Origin: Sipunculus nudus
Lineage: Eukaryota; Annelida; Sipuncula; Golfingiida; Sipunculidae
Assembly: GCA_026874595.1 (NCBI GenBank)
Contig: CM049321.1
Location: 22,208,979-22,272,978, forward strand
DNA length: 64,000 nucleotides
Direction of reading: 5' to 3'
Below the pieces are notes generated by a model, which ran no database searches, was not told the origin of the DNA, and worked only from the letters and a program-made list of their open reading frames with translations. Each line of letters starts with the position of its first letter. Position 1 is the stretch's first letter. Shown piece by piece: positions 37,720-49,580 of the stretch. The translations under genes and the position numbers were made by a program.

Positions 37720-39203
37720 GTTATTATAATATCAAGGTACGATTTTCTCAAGTTTGCTAAATGGTCTCAATGTCACAATTATCAGGCAAATTAGGCACAG
37801 AAAGCAATGGGTTAAATAAAGAAATATTAAAATAATTATAAATCTACAACAACGTCTCAGCTATTTCATATCTTTGATATGATGCTAATGCCTGTGTTGA
37901 CATATGGATGAGAAATACGGGGAGAATGTGAATGTAATTATATAGAAAGAATACAAACAATGTTTTGTAAGTTTTTACTTAAGCTGAGTTCATCAGCACC
38001 ATTCGCTGCTATTTTCGAAAACTGTGTGACTGTGGAAGACTTCCAATTAAAATATATTGTATTTTAAAATTGATGAAATATTGGACAAAATGTATTACAC
38101 ATGTCAGAAAGTATGCTTGTGAAACAAGCTTACTAATTTTTGTACCAGTTAGATTCAGTTGGTAGAAGAAATTTGTCAACACAGGTAAAAATTTTAATTG
38201 ATACTTGTGGATTTGGTTATGTTTGGAATACCAAAGATGTTGGTGATGTTGATGTATTCATCAAGGTAATTTCAACAACGAGCTCGTGATATTGTTGAAC
38301 AAGAATGACATCAACAAATGAAAAATAACAAAAAACACAAAGTTATACACAATATAAATCCTTACTGGAAACTGAAAAAAACATATATGTCTTGTGTACA
38401 AAATATTATACACAAACAAAACTTAACTAGAAAAGATGCTCACTCCATGATCTTGAAGTAGAGACTAGTAGAAGGCATAAAATCTCTGAATCAGAACGTT
38501 TATGTATATTTTGTTCTAACTAAAGTGTCATTGAAGATGAATTTCACAGTATTATGGAATGTATTTTTATGCATGTTAGCGGAGAAATTATTTAAGTAAA
38601 TATACAGTTGGAAAAAATAAAGGTAATTTTATTTATCTTATATCATGCAAAATGGTTAAAAAAGAGCCCTTTACATAAATCAAGGATCAGTGCAACACTT
38701 TATTGGTATATGGAATACACCTGCTTATACCTTTAGTTTAAACTATAAGGCGAATATTTAACTGTAAATGATATGGAAATCCTACTAGAGCTTTGTCATA
38801 CTGACTATATATAGGATGAAATACATATTTGCAAACATAAATCACTATCTCCCAAAGAGAACTCCATAATGAACAAGTATTATTTTAAAACATACTTCTG
38901 GTAATATATATTTACATTTACTTTTGTAAGTTTTTCTATATTTATGATGTAGTGCATGTGCTTTACAAATCTGCTACCTATCTGTGGCTTTTTAGCAATA
39001 CTAGTTAATGAATGGCCAGAGATAAGTGGTTATAACATTTATCTGACGGTAGATGGCAGCACTTATACTGACATGCGAATCAGAATGTATTTGTAAATAT
39101 GTTTCTTCAAATTGTATTTTCATTTGATTTATAATGTGCATCACAGAGGTTAAGCGCGCCAAAGTATCCTTTAAAGTGAATAAAATGTATTATTATTATT
39201 ATT
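37720..39203 (+). mobile_element. Decayed non-LTR retrotransposon (LINE), 3' part
   Basis: Broken translations follow the C-terminal part of non-LTR reverse transcriptases: LMPVLTYG (near 37890), IERIQTMFCKFLLKL (37940-37984), CGRLPIKIYCILKLMKYW after a frameshift, then LEVETSRRHKISESERLCIF and the CxFC...EDEFHSIMEC zinc-knuckle-like end (38508-38566) with a stop inside. The copy has frameshifts and stops throughout and a 3' tail AATAAAATGTATTATTATTA, as expected of such elements. It is 5' truncated. The clade is not determined. Confidence 0.65.
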
Positions 39204-39224
39204 AAAATGCAGGGAATATTTTCG

Positions 39225-39790
39225 TTTTTCTCCGCAAGGTACCGAAGTAATAGGTTTTAATGTTGTATTACATGTAATGTTCACCTATCGAACGAAAGGC
39301 ATTAATATAGGTTTGTCTTTCCGCAGAAAAAAAGTATTTCCGTATACATGCATCCTACCATCATTTGAAACTATTAGGCACACTTATCTCAGTATAAGCC
39401 TGATTCTACCATCTTAAATGCCATCCTATAAGCATATTTTTTATACAAGAAAAACTTATTGTTTTCAAAAGTAACATGTTTAGGCTTATGTCAGAAACAC
39501 GATTGTGCAGTTGAAAAAAAGGTAGAAAATATAGGAGATAAAGGCCTAAATGCCGGAAATCTGAAGAAATTATAGACCATTATTGTAGGAAAATATAGGA
39601 AAATATTTATAATCTGTGGCTCAGGAATATAGGAAGTCGGTGGAATACCACCTGTAAAATATTTCGTTTTTGTGTCATGTTTGTTACTTTTTGTCAGTTG
39701 CTAAAGTGGAAAACAACCAGGAAGGCCACCTTTCCCACGGATTGGTACACGGAATCCCACGGATGTCTGTTAGCAACTTTACGGACAAAT
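39225..39790. repeat. Dispersed repeat D4, copy 1
   Basis: Collinear with 60310-60850: ATGTTCACCT..CGAACGAAAGGCATTA, CCTACCATCAT, GATTGTGCAGT, AGTCGGTGGAATACCACCT, AAAATATTTCGTTTTTGTGT and CACGGATTG. Non-coding and inserted in the unit-boundary block region. Confidence 0.65.
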
Positions 39791-39884
39791 GGTTTGAAGG
39801 GTTAAGGTAACAGTAAAGGAATATAAATTAATCTCTTAGGTAATCTGTATAGCAAAAAATAAATATTGATTAAATAAATTCATA

Positions 39885-40760
39885 TTATTGTGCGATTGGA
39901 ATTTTTTTGTCCCCCCGAAAAGGACCAGGTCATTCGTTGGTATTAGGGGACGCCTTTGGACCAAAGATGAAAGCTGTGATTCAACCATGGCGCTGGTGAA
40001 TCCTTACAATGTGTATCGCATAGCAAAATTTATCAAGATCCTTGCTGAGAGGCTACATTTCTAGTTAAGATCGATAAGGGAGACCAGCTTCTGTGGCTCA
40101 GGGGTAGAGCGCATGATGATCGCGAGTTCGAATCTAAGCCGAAGCTGCGAGATATTTCACGGTCGGCCCCCGCCCAAGGTTAGGGCCCCGCAGGCTTAAA
40201 GGAGAGGCTGTGCCCAACAGTCATTGTTCACCCACAAACGAGTGCGCTTTTTGGGGGTTCCTCGGTTTTATGACCCAGTAATGGGGATTACACACACCCA
40301 GGGCCCGTAGGAGTGGTACACCGACCGTGGTTGACGCCACGATTTACCGGGTATAAGCTCCTGCCACGTAGTCCGAAACCGGAATGGAACTCTACAGATG
40401 TGCATATTAATAGTTAAGCAAGCATAAAAGTAATGGTAGAGGATAAAAATGATAATAAAAAAAGAAAAAAAAGATCGATATGGGTATCATACAGAGAAGC
40501 TTGAAATGCAGTTTACCTTTTTAGTCTGTTTTTGTATCAACATGAGTCAAGTTTATAGCAGTGACATCTGGTTGAGAGAGCTTGGGTTTATCCAGATCTT
40601 AATTCGATGTAACACATAACTTTAACATTGTATATCTGTTTTTTTACAGATATGATATATTTTTTTATATATCTACACGAGATACGTATTCCTAGTAGTG
40701 ACATCTGGTTGAAACAATATGTACCATTTAGACTGTAATTCAAACTTTTGAGAGACGAAT
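39885..40760 (+). repeat. Unit-boundary repeat block, copy 2 (split by a SINE)
   Basis: Matches 25560-26200: TTTTTTTGTCCCCCCGAAAA, GGTCATTCGTTGGTAT, GCTTGAAATGCAGTTTACC, CAGATATGATATATTTTTTT, GACATCTGGTTGAAACAATA. The SINE at 40077-40470 interrupts it. Confidence 0.6.
40077..40470 (+). mobile_element. tRNA-derived SINE with 10-bp target duplication
   Basis: Starts AGGGAGACCAGCTTCTGTGG with A box (TGGCTCAGGGGTAGAGCGC) and B box (CGCGAGTTCGAATC), a roughly 250-bp body and an A-rich tail. AAGATCGATA at 40067-40076 and 40471-40480 is the target duplication. The uninterrupted host sequence is seen at 25800-25880. Promoter boxes look intact, so this is a young copy. Confidence 0.85.
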
Positions 40761-40991
40761 GCATTTTTTAGGTGACTCTGCTTGGCAACTGAACATTTCA
40801 TCATCTTTTTTCCCGCCAAATCAGAAGGTAAGGCAGAAAAAAGCCTGACACATGCACAAACAAATTTAATCCTGCGTTAGGACCTCAGTCGGACACACTC
40901 ACACATTTATGTTTGGATTGGAATGTTTGTTATATATATTTTTGAAGTCACATTTGATCTCATTGGGTATATACAGGGTGACACGTGGTAT

Positions 40992-41110
40992 ACCAGGGGC
41001 GGATCTAGAATTTAGGAAAAGCAGGGATCAGCCAAGGAGGATTAATGACAAAAATAAAAGAAAGGCCTCTAGGACCGGAAAAGGGGGACCCAGGACGCAA
41101 GAATTAGTCT
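40992..41110 (+). repeat. Fragment of GGGGCGGATC element
   Basis: CAGGGGCGGATCTAGAATTT and the following AGGACCGGAAAAGGGGGACC resemble the element at 32194-32392; the right end is not clear. Confidence 0.35.
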
Positions 41111-41394
41111 GAAACTTTTAATAAAAAGTGCTGCGGCTGAAAATAGAAGGTTTACTGTATACAATGTCAGGCGCAAGAGCTGGAAGCACAGTCGCATTAA
41201 TGATGAAAACTACAAATCCGATAAAATAATTTTATTGACACCATTTGTAAACTTTCTACTTATTCAATCGGATTTATAATCAGACTAAAGTAAATGTGCA
41301 AAATATATTTTTTATTTTTTACGGGGGTACAGCTAGAAACCATCGAAACCCATGCATTGGACAAAGTATTCCTGAACCCATAAATATGGATATT

Positions 41395-41400
41395 TTTATT
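41395..41400 (-). promoter_or_regulatory. Poly(A) signal of dermatopontin gene 2
   Basis: AATAAA on the minus strand in the context TTTTAATAAAAATATCC, in register with the signals of genes 1 and 3. Confidence 0.65.
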
Positions 41401-41679
41401 AAAAGATCGTATACAGAGAAATAGAAATGACACATGGATGCAGTTATTTTCCTGTCCTTTTGTTTCCAACATTTTTCTTACATCAATAAAAACTGTCAAG
41501 TTTTAATCATATATCAACATATATGTATATTTTGAAAGTTTAGGAATGAAATCGCCCTTTTCATTTCAGCTGGGGCTTCATTCTGTCCTTCACATGAATC
41601 TTCAGATGGCTCGTGCTTTGGAAATAGATACACTGGTCGAAGAGTGTCTTCTGAAGCCGCGGATGGACAGTTTAGTTCT

Positions 41680-43622
41680 TCAAACCTGTTTGCGGCAGAT
41701 GGACACCCGCCAGCGACGATCCCTGAAATAAAAAAAAAAAAAAAAAAAAAAAAACGAAATTTAAACTGGTTAGATATAAACTTTATCTCTGATAGTTGTT
41801 GTATGAAATGAAGAAACAGCCGTGTTTCCTTAACACTTAACCGTCCTATAGCCACATGTCGTTTCTACTCAAACCAAACATGTTTTAATGGACCGCATTA
41901 CCCTCTTTACTTCATTATACCTAGACCACTGGTGAATCGAGATACCCCAGTGCATTGTGGGAAAGGATTGCTTTACCCACAATTCTGTGCAGTGTGTACT
42001 GACTTTCGTAGTTTGACTTGACCCGGCTTCAAGGGGAAAGTGCTGACAAAAACGGTAAATCACCGTTCAAAGAGCATGCGCGTGACTTTCTGGTGTGACC
42101 GGGACATATGGGCTAAAATTGCAGATTTTGTCCAGCGCTTTGGATCTATAGCAGAGGTGATGACAGGATCCTTTCCCGTTATATTAAGGGAAATGGGCTT
42201 TGTACTTTAATATCGGATGAGATAACAACAAAAGTCTTCCCGGAGGATATGAGGACATATGACGAGCAAGATAAATTACCCTGTAATAAAATTTCGATAT
42301 TTTTTTATTATATGTCGCTTCGTTACATGGTTTACAAAACGGTTATGTTATTATCATGTCTTTCTCTGATGATATGAAACTTTAATCGAAAAGATGAAAT
42401 AAAAATTGAAAAAAATAAAATAATAAAATCGCCCGCTAGCAGGTATTTCTGAAAAAAAAATCAGGTTATGTTTTTTTTTTTAAAACTGAAATATGTTTAA
42501 AACTATTCCTAGTCTAAACCCGCCACTGTGTGAAGGAGAGTGTTTGAGTATTTTATGTCACTCACTCTTTGCTGTCTCTGTGATAGCTCTGGAATCCCTG
42601 GATGACGCTGTCTGGGGGAACAGTGTAGTCCATATAGCCGTCCCAGTCGTTGATGTATGCGCTCAGGTGACAGTACTTCAAACTACCAGTACTTAGGGCG
42701 CAACATTTGAACCGGAAGCTGTGAAAATAAGAATGAGACACTGATTAATATACTTGAGCTTGCTGTCGATCAGCCGTGATATATCAGCGCTAAACTCTTC
42801 TTGTTGTTTGCTTTTTTCGATATTCTTTGATTAGAGACACTTGACACAATTTGGGTCCGGCCAGAGAATGGGGGTTTGGGGGGGGGGGGGGGGCGGGTCG
42901 ATAAAATAACCACTGACGGACCCAATCAACGAACGTTATTAGCATATCTTACCTTACATCAAATTGTTTTTTCAAATTGTTTTTCTTGAGTGCCTCTTCA
43001 TAAAAACCATGCCGTTACGATAAAAAAAAAAAAAAACGCCTAAAATCTGCCGATTGCAAAAATCTGGTGTCAGATGTCATAACAGTAAGAAATGTATATA
43101 GTTACTATGGTAAGACAAATCGGGGGGGGGGGGGGGTAAATTTATTGCTTTAAAAGTTTAAATATATTATAAAAATAAATGAACTATAATCGAAAAAAAA
43201 CCCCAGCTGAACATGCTGAATGGCCCATCCTGGTAAAATATATGTATATAAATTAAAAAGGCAGTCATACAAAATCTTAAAATAAATAATGACTATAAAT
43301 AAATAATTAACCGTCTGTCCTCATAGTGGTCGCTGTGATGACTCATAACGCCGGAAACAACATGGTTACTTTTGCAGTTGAAGTTCATCGGGCCGTCGAA
43401 TTTGTTGACGTAGTCTGTCCAGTAGCACGAACAACCCAAGTCGTCGGTCCGCGTGCAGTCAAACTGATACCGGCGGTCCTCCTTTCTGTTGTGGTGGACA
43501 CTTCTGATTCGCCCGAACGAATACCCGGTCGGGCACACTTTGAACAAAATACCGTCCCATTCGTTGTCCCAGGCAACGGCAGCGCCAAAGCACAGTGTCA
43601 TAGCAACCAGAAGTAGCTTCAT
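41680..43622 (-). CDS. DPT-like: Dermatopontin-like secreted protein, gene 2
   Basis: Secreted dermatopontin-family matrix protein, paralogous to its two neighbours. Coding exons 43622-43312, 42718-42566 and 41722-41680, both introns phase 2, give 168 residues. The signal peptide (residues 1-17) is identical to gene 1; the mature part has WDNEWDG, SVHHNRKEDRRYQFDC, WTDYVNKFDGPMNFNC, SHHSDHYEDR/RFRFKCC, AYINDWDGYMDY and DSKE/DRRWRVSIC. Nine cysteines, one more than the others (LGCSCYW). The position that is the stop codon in gene 1 (TAG) is CAG here, so the chain runs two residues further (ICRKQV) to TGA. The exon with the ATG starts at 43627 after a TTTCTTTGTAG acceptor. Non-coding exon 1 and TATA box are at 45038-45119. 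The frame is intact. Confidence 0.93.
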
Positions 43623-43689
43623 CCTTCCTACAAAGAAACATAGGGAAATGTAGAACTGAAATTCAACAGGAAATAGTGGTAAAAACAAT

Positions 43690-44040
43690 AACCGGGCACC
43701 TACGGGGCCCGTTGCAGAAGAAGGGTATATTGCCGCGAAGGTAGGAACTCCCCAGATCCGTATACTAAGGTAGCAACGTCTGGTGGTCGATACGGAGACA
43801 ATAAAAATGCGTCTTTATGGTAATGAGACAAGATGAAGGTCAGTTATGGCCAGCGTTGTGATAGTGTGCGACAAGCGTACGATGTTATCATGCTGCCGGG
43901 AATTTAATTGCAAGTGGAAGGGGGAAATCGGTGTGGATTCTCTAGTTAGCGCATCTGACAGACGCATGCAGGTAGTAAAAACGGCCAACTCTCATGTCCC
44001 GTTTCGGCTGATTTAGGGTAACAAACAGAAGGGGCAATTT
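43690..44040. other. Intron 1 sequence unique to gene 2
   Basis: Not matched in the other two units; begins GGGCACCTACGGGGCCCGTT. Possibly an inserted element, but no inverted repeat or target duplication was found by eye. Confidence 0.3.
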
Positions 44041-45037
44041 TAGAAGTATATATATAAATAACATGATCTTTCAAAATGTTTCAAAAGTTATGAATGGAAA
44101 CTCATCCAATGAAACGGCGCGATATTTATAAAATTTTACAGAAAAGTCGAAAGGTTTATATTTAACTTTTACAGAGCATTTGTGAATACGCAAAGGTCCG
44201 CAAGTATTCTTTATAATATAGGGCCGGCTTTTAAGTTAACTTCCTGATAACTGATCTAAGATCAGGCACGTTATTTCGAAATCAGGCTAAAATTGTTTAC
44301 CTTTAATCATTATCTTTCGATAACATTTCATATGAGCCTTGATCCAGCATGATTATAACATAATTGTTGCTAAACACGTCATAATAAAAACGCAATTTCA
44401 TCCGTATCTAAAAAAAAATGAAATAAATCTCGGAGCGGCTGTGTTGAAAATCGATTTATTCCTAGTGAAACTTATGATTAAATTGTTTTATGTGATTGTG
44501 TGAGGTTGTGGGGAGTGGAGGGGTCAAAATGCGGGGGGGGGGGGGGGGGGGGGAATCATGCCTAAGAAATTTTGTTTATAGCACTCTACCTAATTGACTG
44601 TGCATTTTATATTTCATCTTATCCATTGCCCGCTAACATTCACGTACACCTTATTTGTCCGCCTCTGTTATTTTGTGATAAGAAATACAAAAATTAAGTC
44701 GAATATCAATTACAATTATATTTTTCATATTTAGGGTTAAAATAACGTTCTGCGGAGGGAATCGGTTATGAAAAAAGTCTGACTAACGGTAGTACCTTAT
44801 ACAGTTCGTTACAAGCTTTCACGTTGATTAAAGTAAACAAAAAAAAATCATAGCACTGGGCTTATGTATACGTTCATATTTTTCATAAAATATTACTTTT
44901 ACATAATCTCTACATAAGTTGTCATTAAAACGTTCAAGTTTTACCGGTTATTCTTGAATAATATTTATTTTAATCTCTTATATGAGATTAAATAAATATC
45001 GGGAAAGAAGAAATGTATAAAATAGGAATAAACCTAC

Positions 45038-45119
45038 CGTTTGGCCGGTCACGGAATCTAAGGTCAAGCTTAACTTGGCTCCGCTAACTTGGCCTGATGG
45101 CGCTTGTGCTTTATATATG
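45038..45119 (-). promoter_or_regulatory. Promoter and putative non-coding exon 1 of dermatopontin gene 2
   Basis: CATATATAAAGCACAAGCGC (TATA box 45110-45119) is followed by a short leader ending AAACG/GTAGGTT with the exon end at 45038. The layout is the same as in genes 1 and 3; the leader sequence itself is less conserved than the TATA and donor ends. Confidence 0.65.
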
Positions 45120-45139
45120 CAAGGGTGAACCTGTCCTAT

Positions 45140-45450
45140 GTCTTTATCGCGTATCGTCCTAACCGGATGTCCTGACGGTTACATAATGGTCCGTTATGAG
45201 TGTTATGAAATCATATACCATTATCGCGATCGTGAGCAGGATTGTCTTGAGTTACAATGTTTATAGGAAAAAAAAAATCATCCCCTGGTTACCTCAAGGT
45301 CAGTTTGAACAGGTAATCCAGGGCAACAACCGGCTTTCTGTATCTTCCAAGAAGAGATGTCATCAGCTGTGCTCAGATACTGTCCTTCTGTCAGCAAGGG
45401 AGATTTCATCAGCGAGATATAGGTTTGTTAATCCGGTTATCCCGGCTACA
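45140..45450 (-). promoter_or_regulatory. Conserved upstream block, gene 2
   Basis: Counterpart of 34200-34500 and 55070-55300, in the same position relative to the TATA box (AACCGGATGTCCT, ATCATATACCATTATCGCGA, CAGGTAATCCAGGGCAACAA). Confidence 0.4.
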
Positions 45451-45464
45451 TAATATTTACCCCA

Positions 45465-45750
45465 GCCAAGGGGTGGGGGTTATGTTTATGCCGGGGTTGT
45501 GTTGTCTGTCTGTTCGTTTGTTTGCGTGTTAGCAACATTACTTAAAAGGCTTTCGTGAACGGATCATGATGAAATATTCAGGATGGCTCAGCATTATTAC
45601 AGAGAACAATTAATACCTTGGTGATTCGGATCAATATCTGGATACGTGATTTTTCAAAAGGAAAAATGCTGCATTTCTGACAATGCCACTGGACGTAATG
45701 AACTGTCTTGGCGGAGATTTGCGCTCTCTGAGTGTTTTTCTAGTTGTGAA
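45465..45750 (+). repeat. Dispersed repeat D3, copy 2
   Basis: CAGCCAAGGGGTGGGGGTTA, TGTTAGCAACATTACTTAAA, ACGGATCATGATGAAATATT and GGCGGAGATTTGCGCTCTCT match the family described at 28015. Confidence 0.65.
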
Positions 45751-46024
45751 ATAGTACATGCGAGGCTGTAATCTATTTTGAAATAGTCCCGTTGCTCAAT
45801 ACACTTATTATTTTATAAAAAATAAGGCGATTCCCTGGTAAAAATAATATGTTGTTAGTATCGAGCCTACTGGATTTGAGGTATATCAAACAGATTAGGA
45901 TAAATCTAAAGTCCATGAACCTAAAGTTCTATCATCTGGCCTTCAGTCAATTTACGCTCCTCATGCTGGTCTCCTTTGTTTAAACCGCTGCTATGTATGA
46001 CAAGGTTCTCTTGGCATGACCACA

Positions 46025-46150
46025 AGTTTCCTCCAAGTCTCGACACTACCGAACGGAACATCTGTGCAATTTGGACTGCCGCAGTTAGTTATAATAACTG
46101 TTTGTACAATTCATGTAAAATAAACAAAGTTATACTTATAAAGTTTATCA
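46025..46150 (+). mobile_element. SINE fragment (3' part)
   Basis: TTTCCTCC, CGACACTACCGAACGG and GTTAGTTATAATAACTGTTT follow the 3' half of the SINE at 18034-18278 in order; the tRNA-like head is missing. Confidence 0.55.
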
Positions 46151-46664
46151 AGTTATACAGTTTATTGTAAAAGAAATCAGTCAATTATTTGCTGAGTCAT
46201 TTTACTCACATTATTGTATGTCTGTGGGGAGGTAAAACTGAAAAAAAATTTCATAATGCGTCACCAGTCAAGCGGCAGACCCATTACAGATTTTCAATCA
46301 TACCAAATCCGAGGGGAATTTAACCACCCTTTTTTCAGAGATCAATTTTTGTGTAAAATCAGAGAAATGGAGAAACCCAAGGTCAATGTCGCTCTCATAG
46401 CAAGAATCATGTCCCCCAATAATTCATATTAGCAACGACCTATGACAGCTATCTATTTATCCACGCTTATACAAGGTTTTATGGAAGTCTGCACTGCATC
46501 GAAAATCGACAGAGCACTGATAGTGAAGATAATATTCTTAATACCTTGATCCCGGCGTGCAACTTGTGACATCCGGGTTCTAGTTTGTGCGCAAAATGAC
46601 AACCCCATGAGCAGTTTCAAAAGATTTTGCAAAGTAAGGGATGGAATAAATTCAGGGAGATACG

Positions 46665-46865
46665 AGAGAAAACGAAGATGAAATGATTTAGATAATACGT
46701 TAATATAACGTGACATCTGTCCTCATCATCGAATCCTTGAACCTGTTCAGTTGGAAGCATCCATCCGGGTTATACTGTACATTCACTGGTCTGGTAGGAG
46801 GTGCGGGGTTTGTGGGTCTCAAAGGCATTTAGCTCATTTTACAGTTAATATTGCCAGACTTTTAG
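46665..46865 (+). repeat. Dispersed repeat D1, copy 2
   Basis: GAAGATGAAATGATTTAGAT, ATAATACGTTAATATAACGT and CCGGGTTATACTGTACATTC match the D1 family. Confidence 0.6.
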
Positions 46866-46974
46866 AGCAGAGCTTATATATCGATATTTCGATACGAATA
46901 AATACAATACGTCGAAATCTGCTTTTCCGTCGTATCGATGAGACACATATTATTCACGATATAATAAGTGTCTC

Positions 46975-47335
46975 CACCAGAAGGGTATGCGATGATCCAC
47001 GTTCGTGTGGGTTTGTGTCTATGTTCGTTCACAATGTGCCTCGCCCATTCATGAATGGAATCTCATGAAATGTTCAGGGCATTTCGGCAATTGGCCAACA
47101 AAATTCGATTAGATTTTTGTGTGGATCCGCAACATGATCCGGATTCAGAAAGGTTATCACGGAAAATTCACAAATGTACAGTCAGTTATGTACAAATAAA
47201 CCTGGGGATATGGGCGGAATTAGTTAACGCAAACACAGCTTTGGCAGCATCACACAATAAGGACCCCTAACATATGGCGGAGGCTTGCATTCATTTGAAT
47301 TCAGATTTCTAGTTCCAAGTGTTTCCCATTCGAAA
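46975..47335 (+). repeat. Dispersed repeat D2, longest copy
   Basis: GTGTCTATGTTCGTTCACAA, GGAATCTCATGAAATGTTCA, GATCCGGATTCAGAAAGGTT and ATGGCGGAGGCTTGCATTC. The other copies at 30330, 36765, 51345 and 63205 cover parts of it. Confidence 0.6.
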
Positions 47336-47779
47336 CATAGGATGTTGACATGTGTTGAAAAAAAAATAAATAGGTCTCAATGCAAACTATTATACCTATC
47401 TGAAACTTTGTTAAAAGATTATAGTTTCGGCATCTTGAAATGGTATGTTAACTAATTTTACAATTGTTAGTTTGATGTAATGATCTTGCTAAGTCTACTT
47501 TATATCAAGTATAATTGATATAAAGGCATTTATACATTAAAAATTAAGGGCATCTGGGATAAAATGAATAGCCTAAGCTTTTTTAGTACAATAAATTACA
47601 GTTTAAATTAAAAATGAGAAAGTTTGTCATGAATCAAAGTTTGGGGTTTTATTTTTCTTAACCATAGAAGAAAGAATTTTTTCTCAAAAAGGGAGTTCTT
47701 AAACAAAACAAAACAATAGCTCAGTTGCCGGCGTAATCAATTACAATCGACAACATTTTAGTATTTTCTACATTTCTAA

Positions 47780-48850
47780 GATCGCCATTGGGTTCATCTA
47801 GAGAAGTCGGAGATGCAGATTACCTGTTTTGTCTGTTTTAACATCTACTTGAGATAAGATTATAGCAGCGACATCTGGTGGAGACCGTTGGCGTTTACCT
47901 GAATCAAGGTACGGTGCTGCATAAAACTTTAACACTGTTTATCTGTTTGTACAGATTCGATGCTTTTATATCTGCACGAGATAAGTCAAACTCAGCGCAG
48001 TGACGGACTTAAGCATGTTTGACCTGACATTTGACCAAGTCACCGTCTCACTTGTATGATCCGTAATTGTAAACAACATGTAACTCCCCATCCCTTAGCA
48101 TTAATGTCTTATGTCAGCATTCAATAATGATCAATCCCCCACTTCATGCAAGTTATCCTTTTGAAAAAATGTTGAGAAGACCCTAACAAGTGTCGCTGCA
48201 CTATCATCGTTCATTTACATCTTCAACAATTCTGGAAAAGTTGTATCATGAAAACTAACCAGAGAAACACCTGCATAAGATTCTGTTTATATTTACCACA
48301 CCGCGTCACGGATATTACCCCACAAATAGATCCACAGGTTTGTCAATATATAAAATATGTTTCATGGAAATATATGTTTTGTTTATAAACTACTTGGAAT
48401 TGATATTGTAGAAGCATACTCTATATTTGCTCGTAATTTTTATAATTTACACTTTTCATGCTCAATAGTTCGATTTCGGCCCATACGCGTGCTGTGCGCA
48501 TAAATGTGTCACTGTGCATGAAATCTATCCGGGACTGGCACAGACCGATCTCATATGTGGAGAATTGAGATAATTATACCAAGTAGTGACATCTGGCGGA
48601 GACAACACATGTCATTTACACTGTTTACCTTTGTGAATCTATGTCGGGTAATTTCTGCACCTGGGAAGCTGACATCTAGTGGGGACATTGGGAACCACTG
48701 GCAGTGGGGGGGGGGGGGTGGGGTGGGGGGGGGGGGGGGGTGGAATATGGGCACATAAGTGAATGATAACATGGGTCGCGTAGTACCCCATACCAAGACC
48801 ACCATAATGGCGGAGGCCTGCATTCATGAAAATGCATATTGGATTAGAAT
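47780..48850 (+). repeat. Unit-boundary repeat block, copy 3 (interrupted)
   Basis: 47780-48000 matches 25860-26060 and 48555-48850 matches 26060-26200 (GACATCTGGCGGAGACAACA, GCTGACATCTAGTGGGGACA). The 550 bp in between (48000-48555) is an insertion not found in the other copies. A broken poly-G run follows at about 48707-48741. Confidence 0.6.
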
Positions 48851-49299
48851 GTTTGTTATTGTAATGTCTCCTGGGTTCGCCATTGGTAACTAACCTCTCC
48901 TAATGGCCGTAACTATATTAAATAAGCAATTTGTAACTCCGATTAATCTAATCTATGAGAAATCGATATAAGGCATTTGCCCCTTCCATATTAATAAACT
49001 TAAACGAGATCCTGTAAAAATTCACATATATCTATCGAGTTATGTCACGGATTCGAACCTGCTTGCTTGGGGAAGTGACTACATTTACTATGCTTTCCTT
49101 TATCAGGAGGCAGTATTTAATAAAACAAATTTGTTAGGTATCTTCGACCCAAACATAATTTAATGTTAGCCATTTCTAGGCAGGCTCTATATGGTAAGAT
49201 AAAATAATTCTGAGGTAGATGAACAATACATGTTCTATATCAAACCTACATAATTTATCCTCATAGTTTTACTTTACATCCTTGACTTTTTGATATAAA

Positions 49300-49580
49300 C
49301 CCTCTGTGAAGGTTCCATAAAGAACAATATACCTAGGGTTCAACAAAGAAGCTTTAAATGTTCCCTACTCAGTCAACTGTCAAGAACATTGAAAGGTTCC
49401 TCCCGGAACCTTTAAACAGGTTCTGTATGGAACCTGTAAGGTTCAACAAAAGAACCCTCGGGGGATTCCAAAAAGAACCATGTGTTTAAGGTTCCAGTTA
49501 GAACCCTTAATGAGTTTCAAATCAGTCCACTGCGAAACCCCTTTAAGGTTCTACCTGGAACCCTTTTTCTAGGGGTGTAT
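49300..49580. repeat. GGTTC/GAACC-rich element
   Basis: At least ten short AAGGTTC or GAACCTT words in both orientations (AAGGTTCCATAAAGAAC, GGAACCTTTAAACAGGTTC, AAGGTTCTACCTGGAACCC), ending TTTTTCTAGGGGTGTA. Many can pair with one another, so it is a multi-hairpin MITE-like element. Confidence 0.6.
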
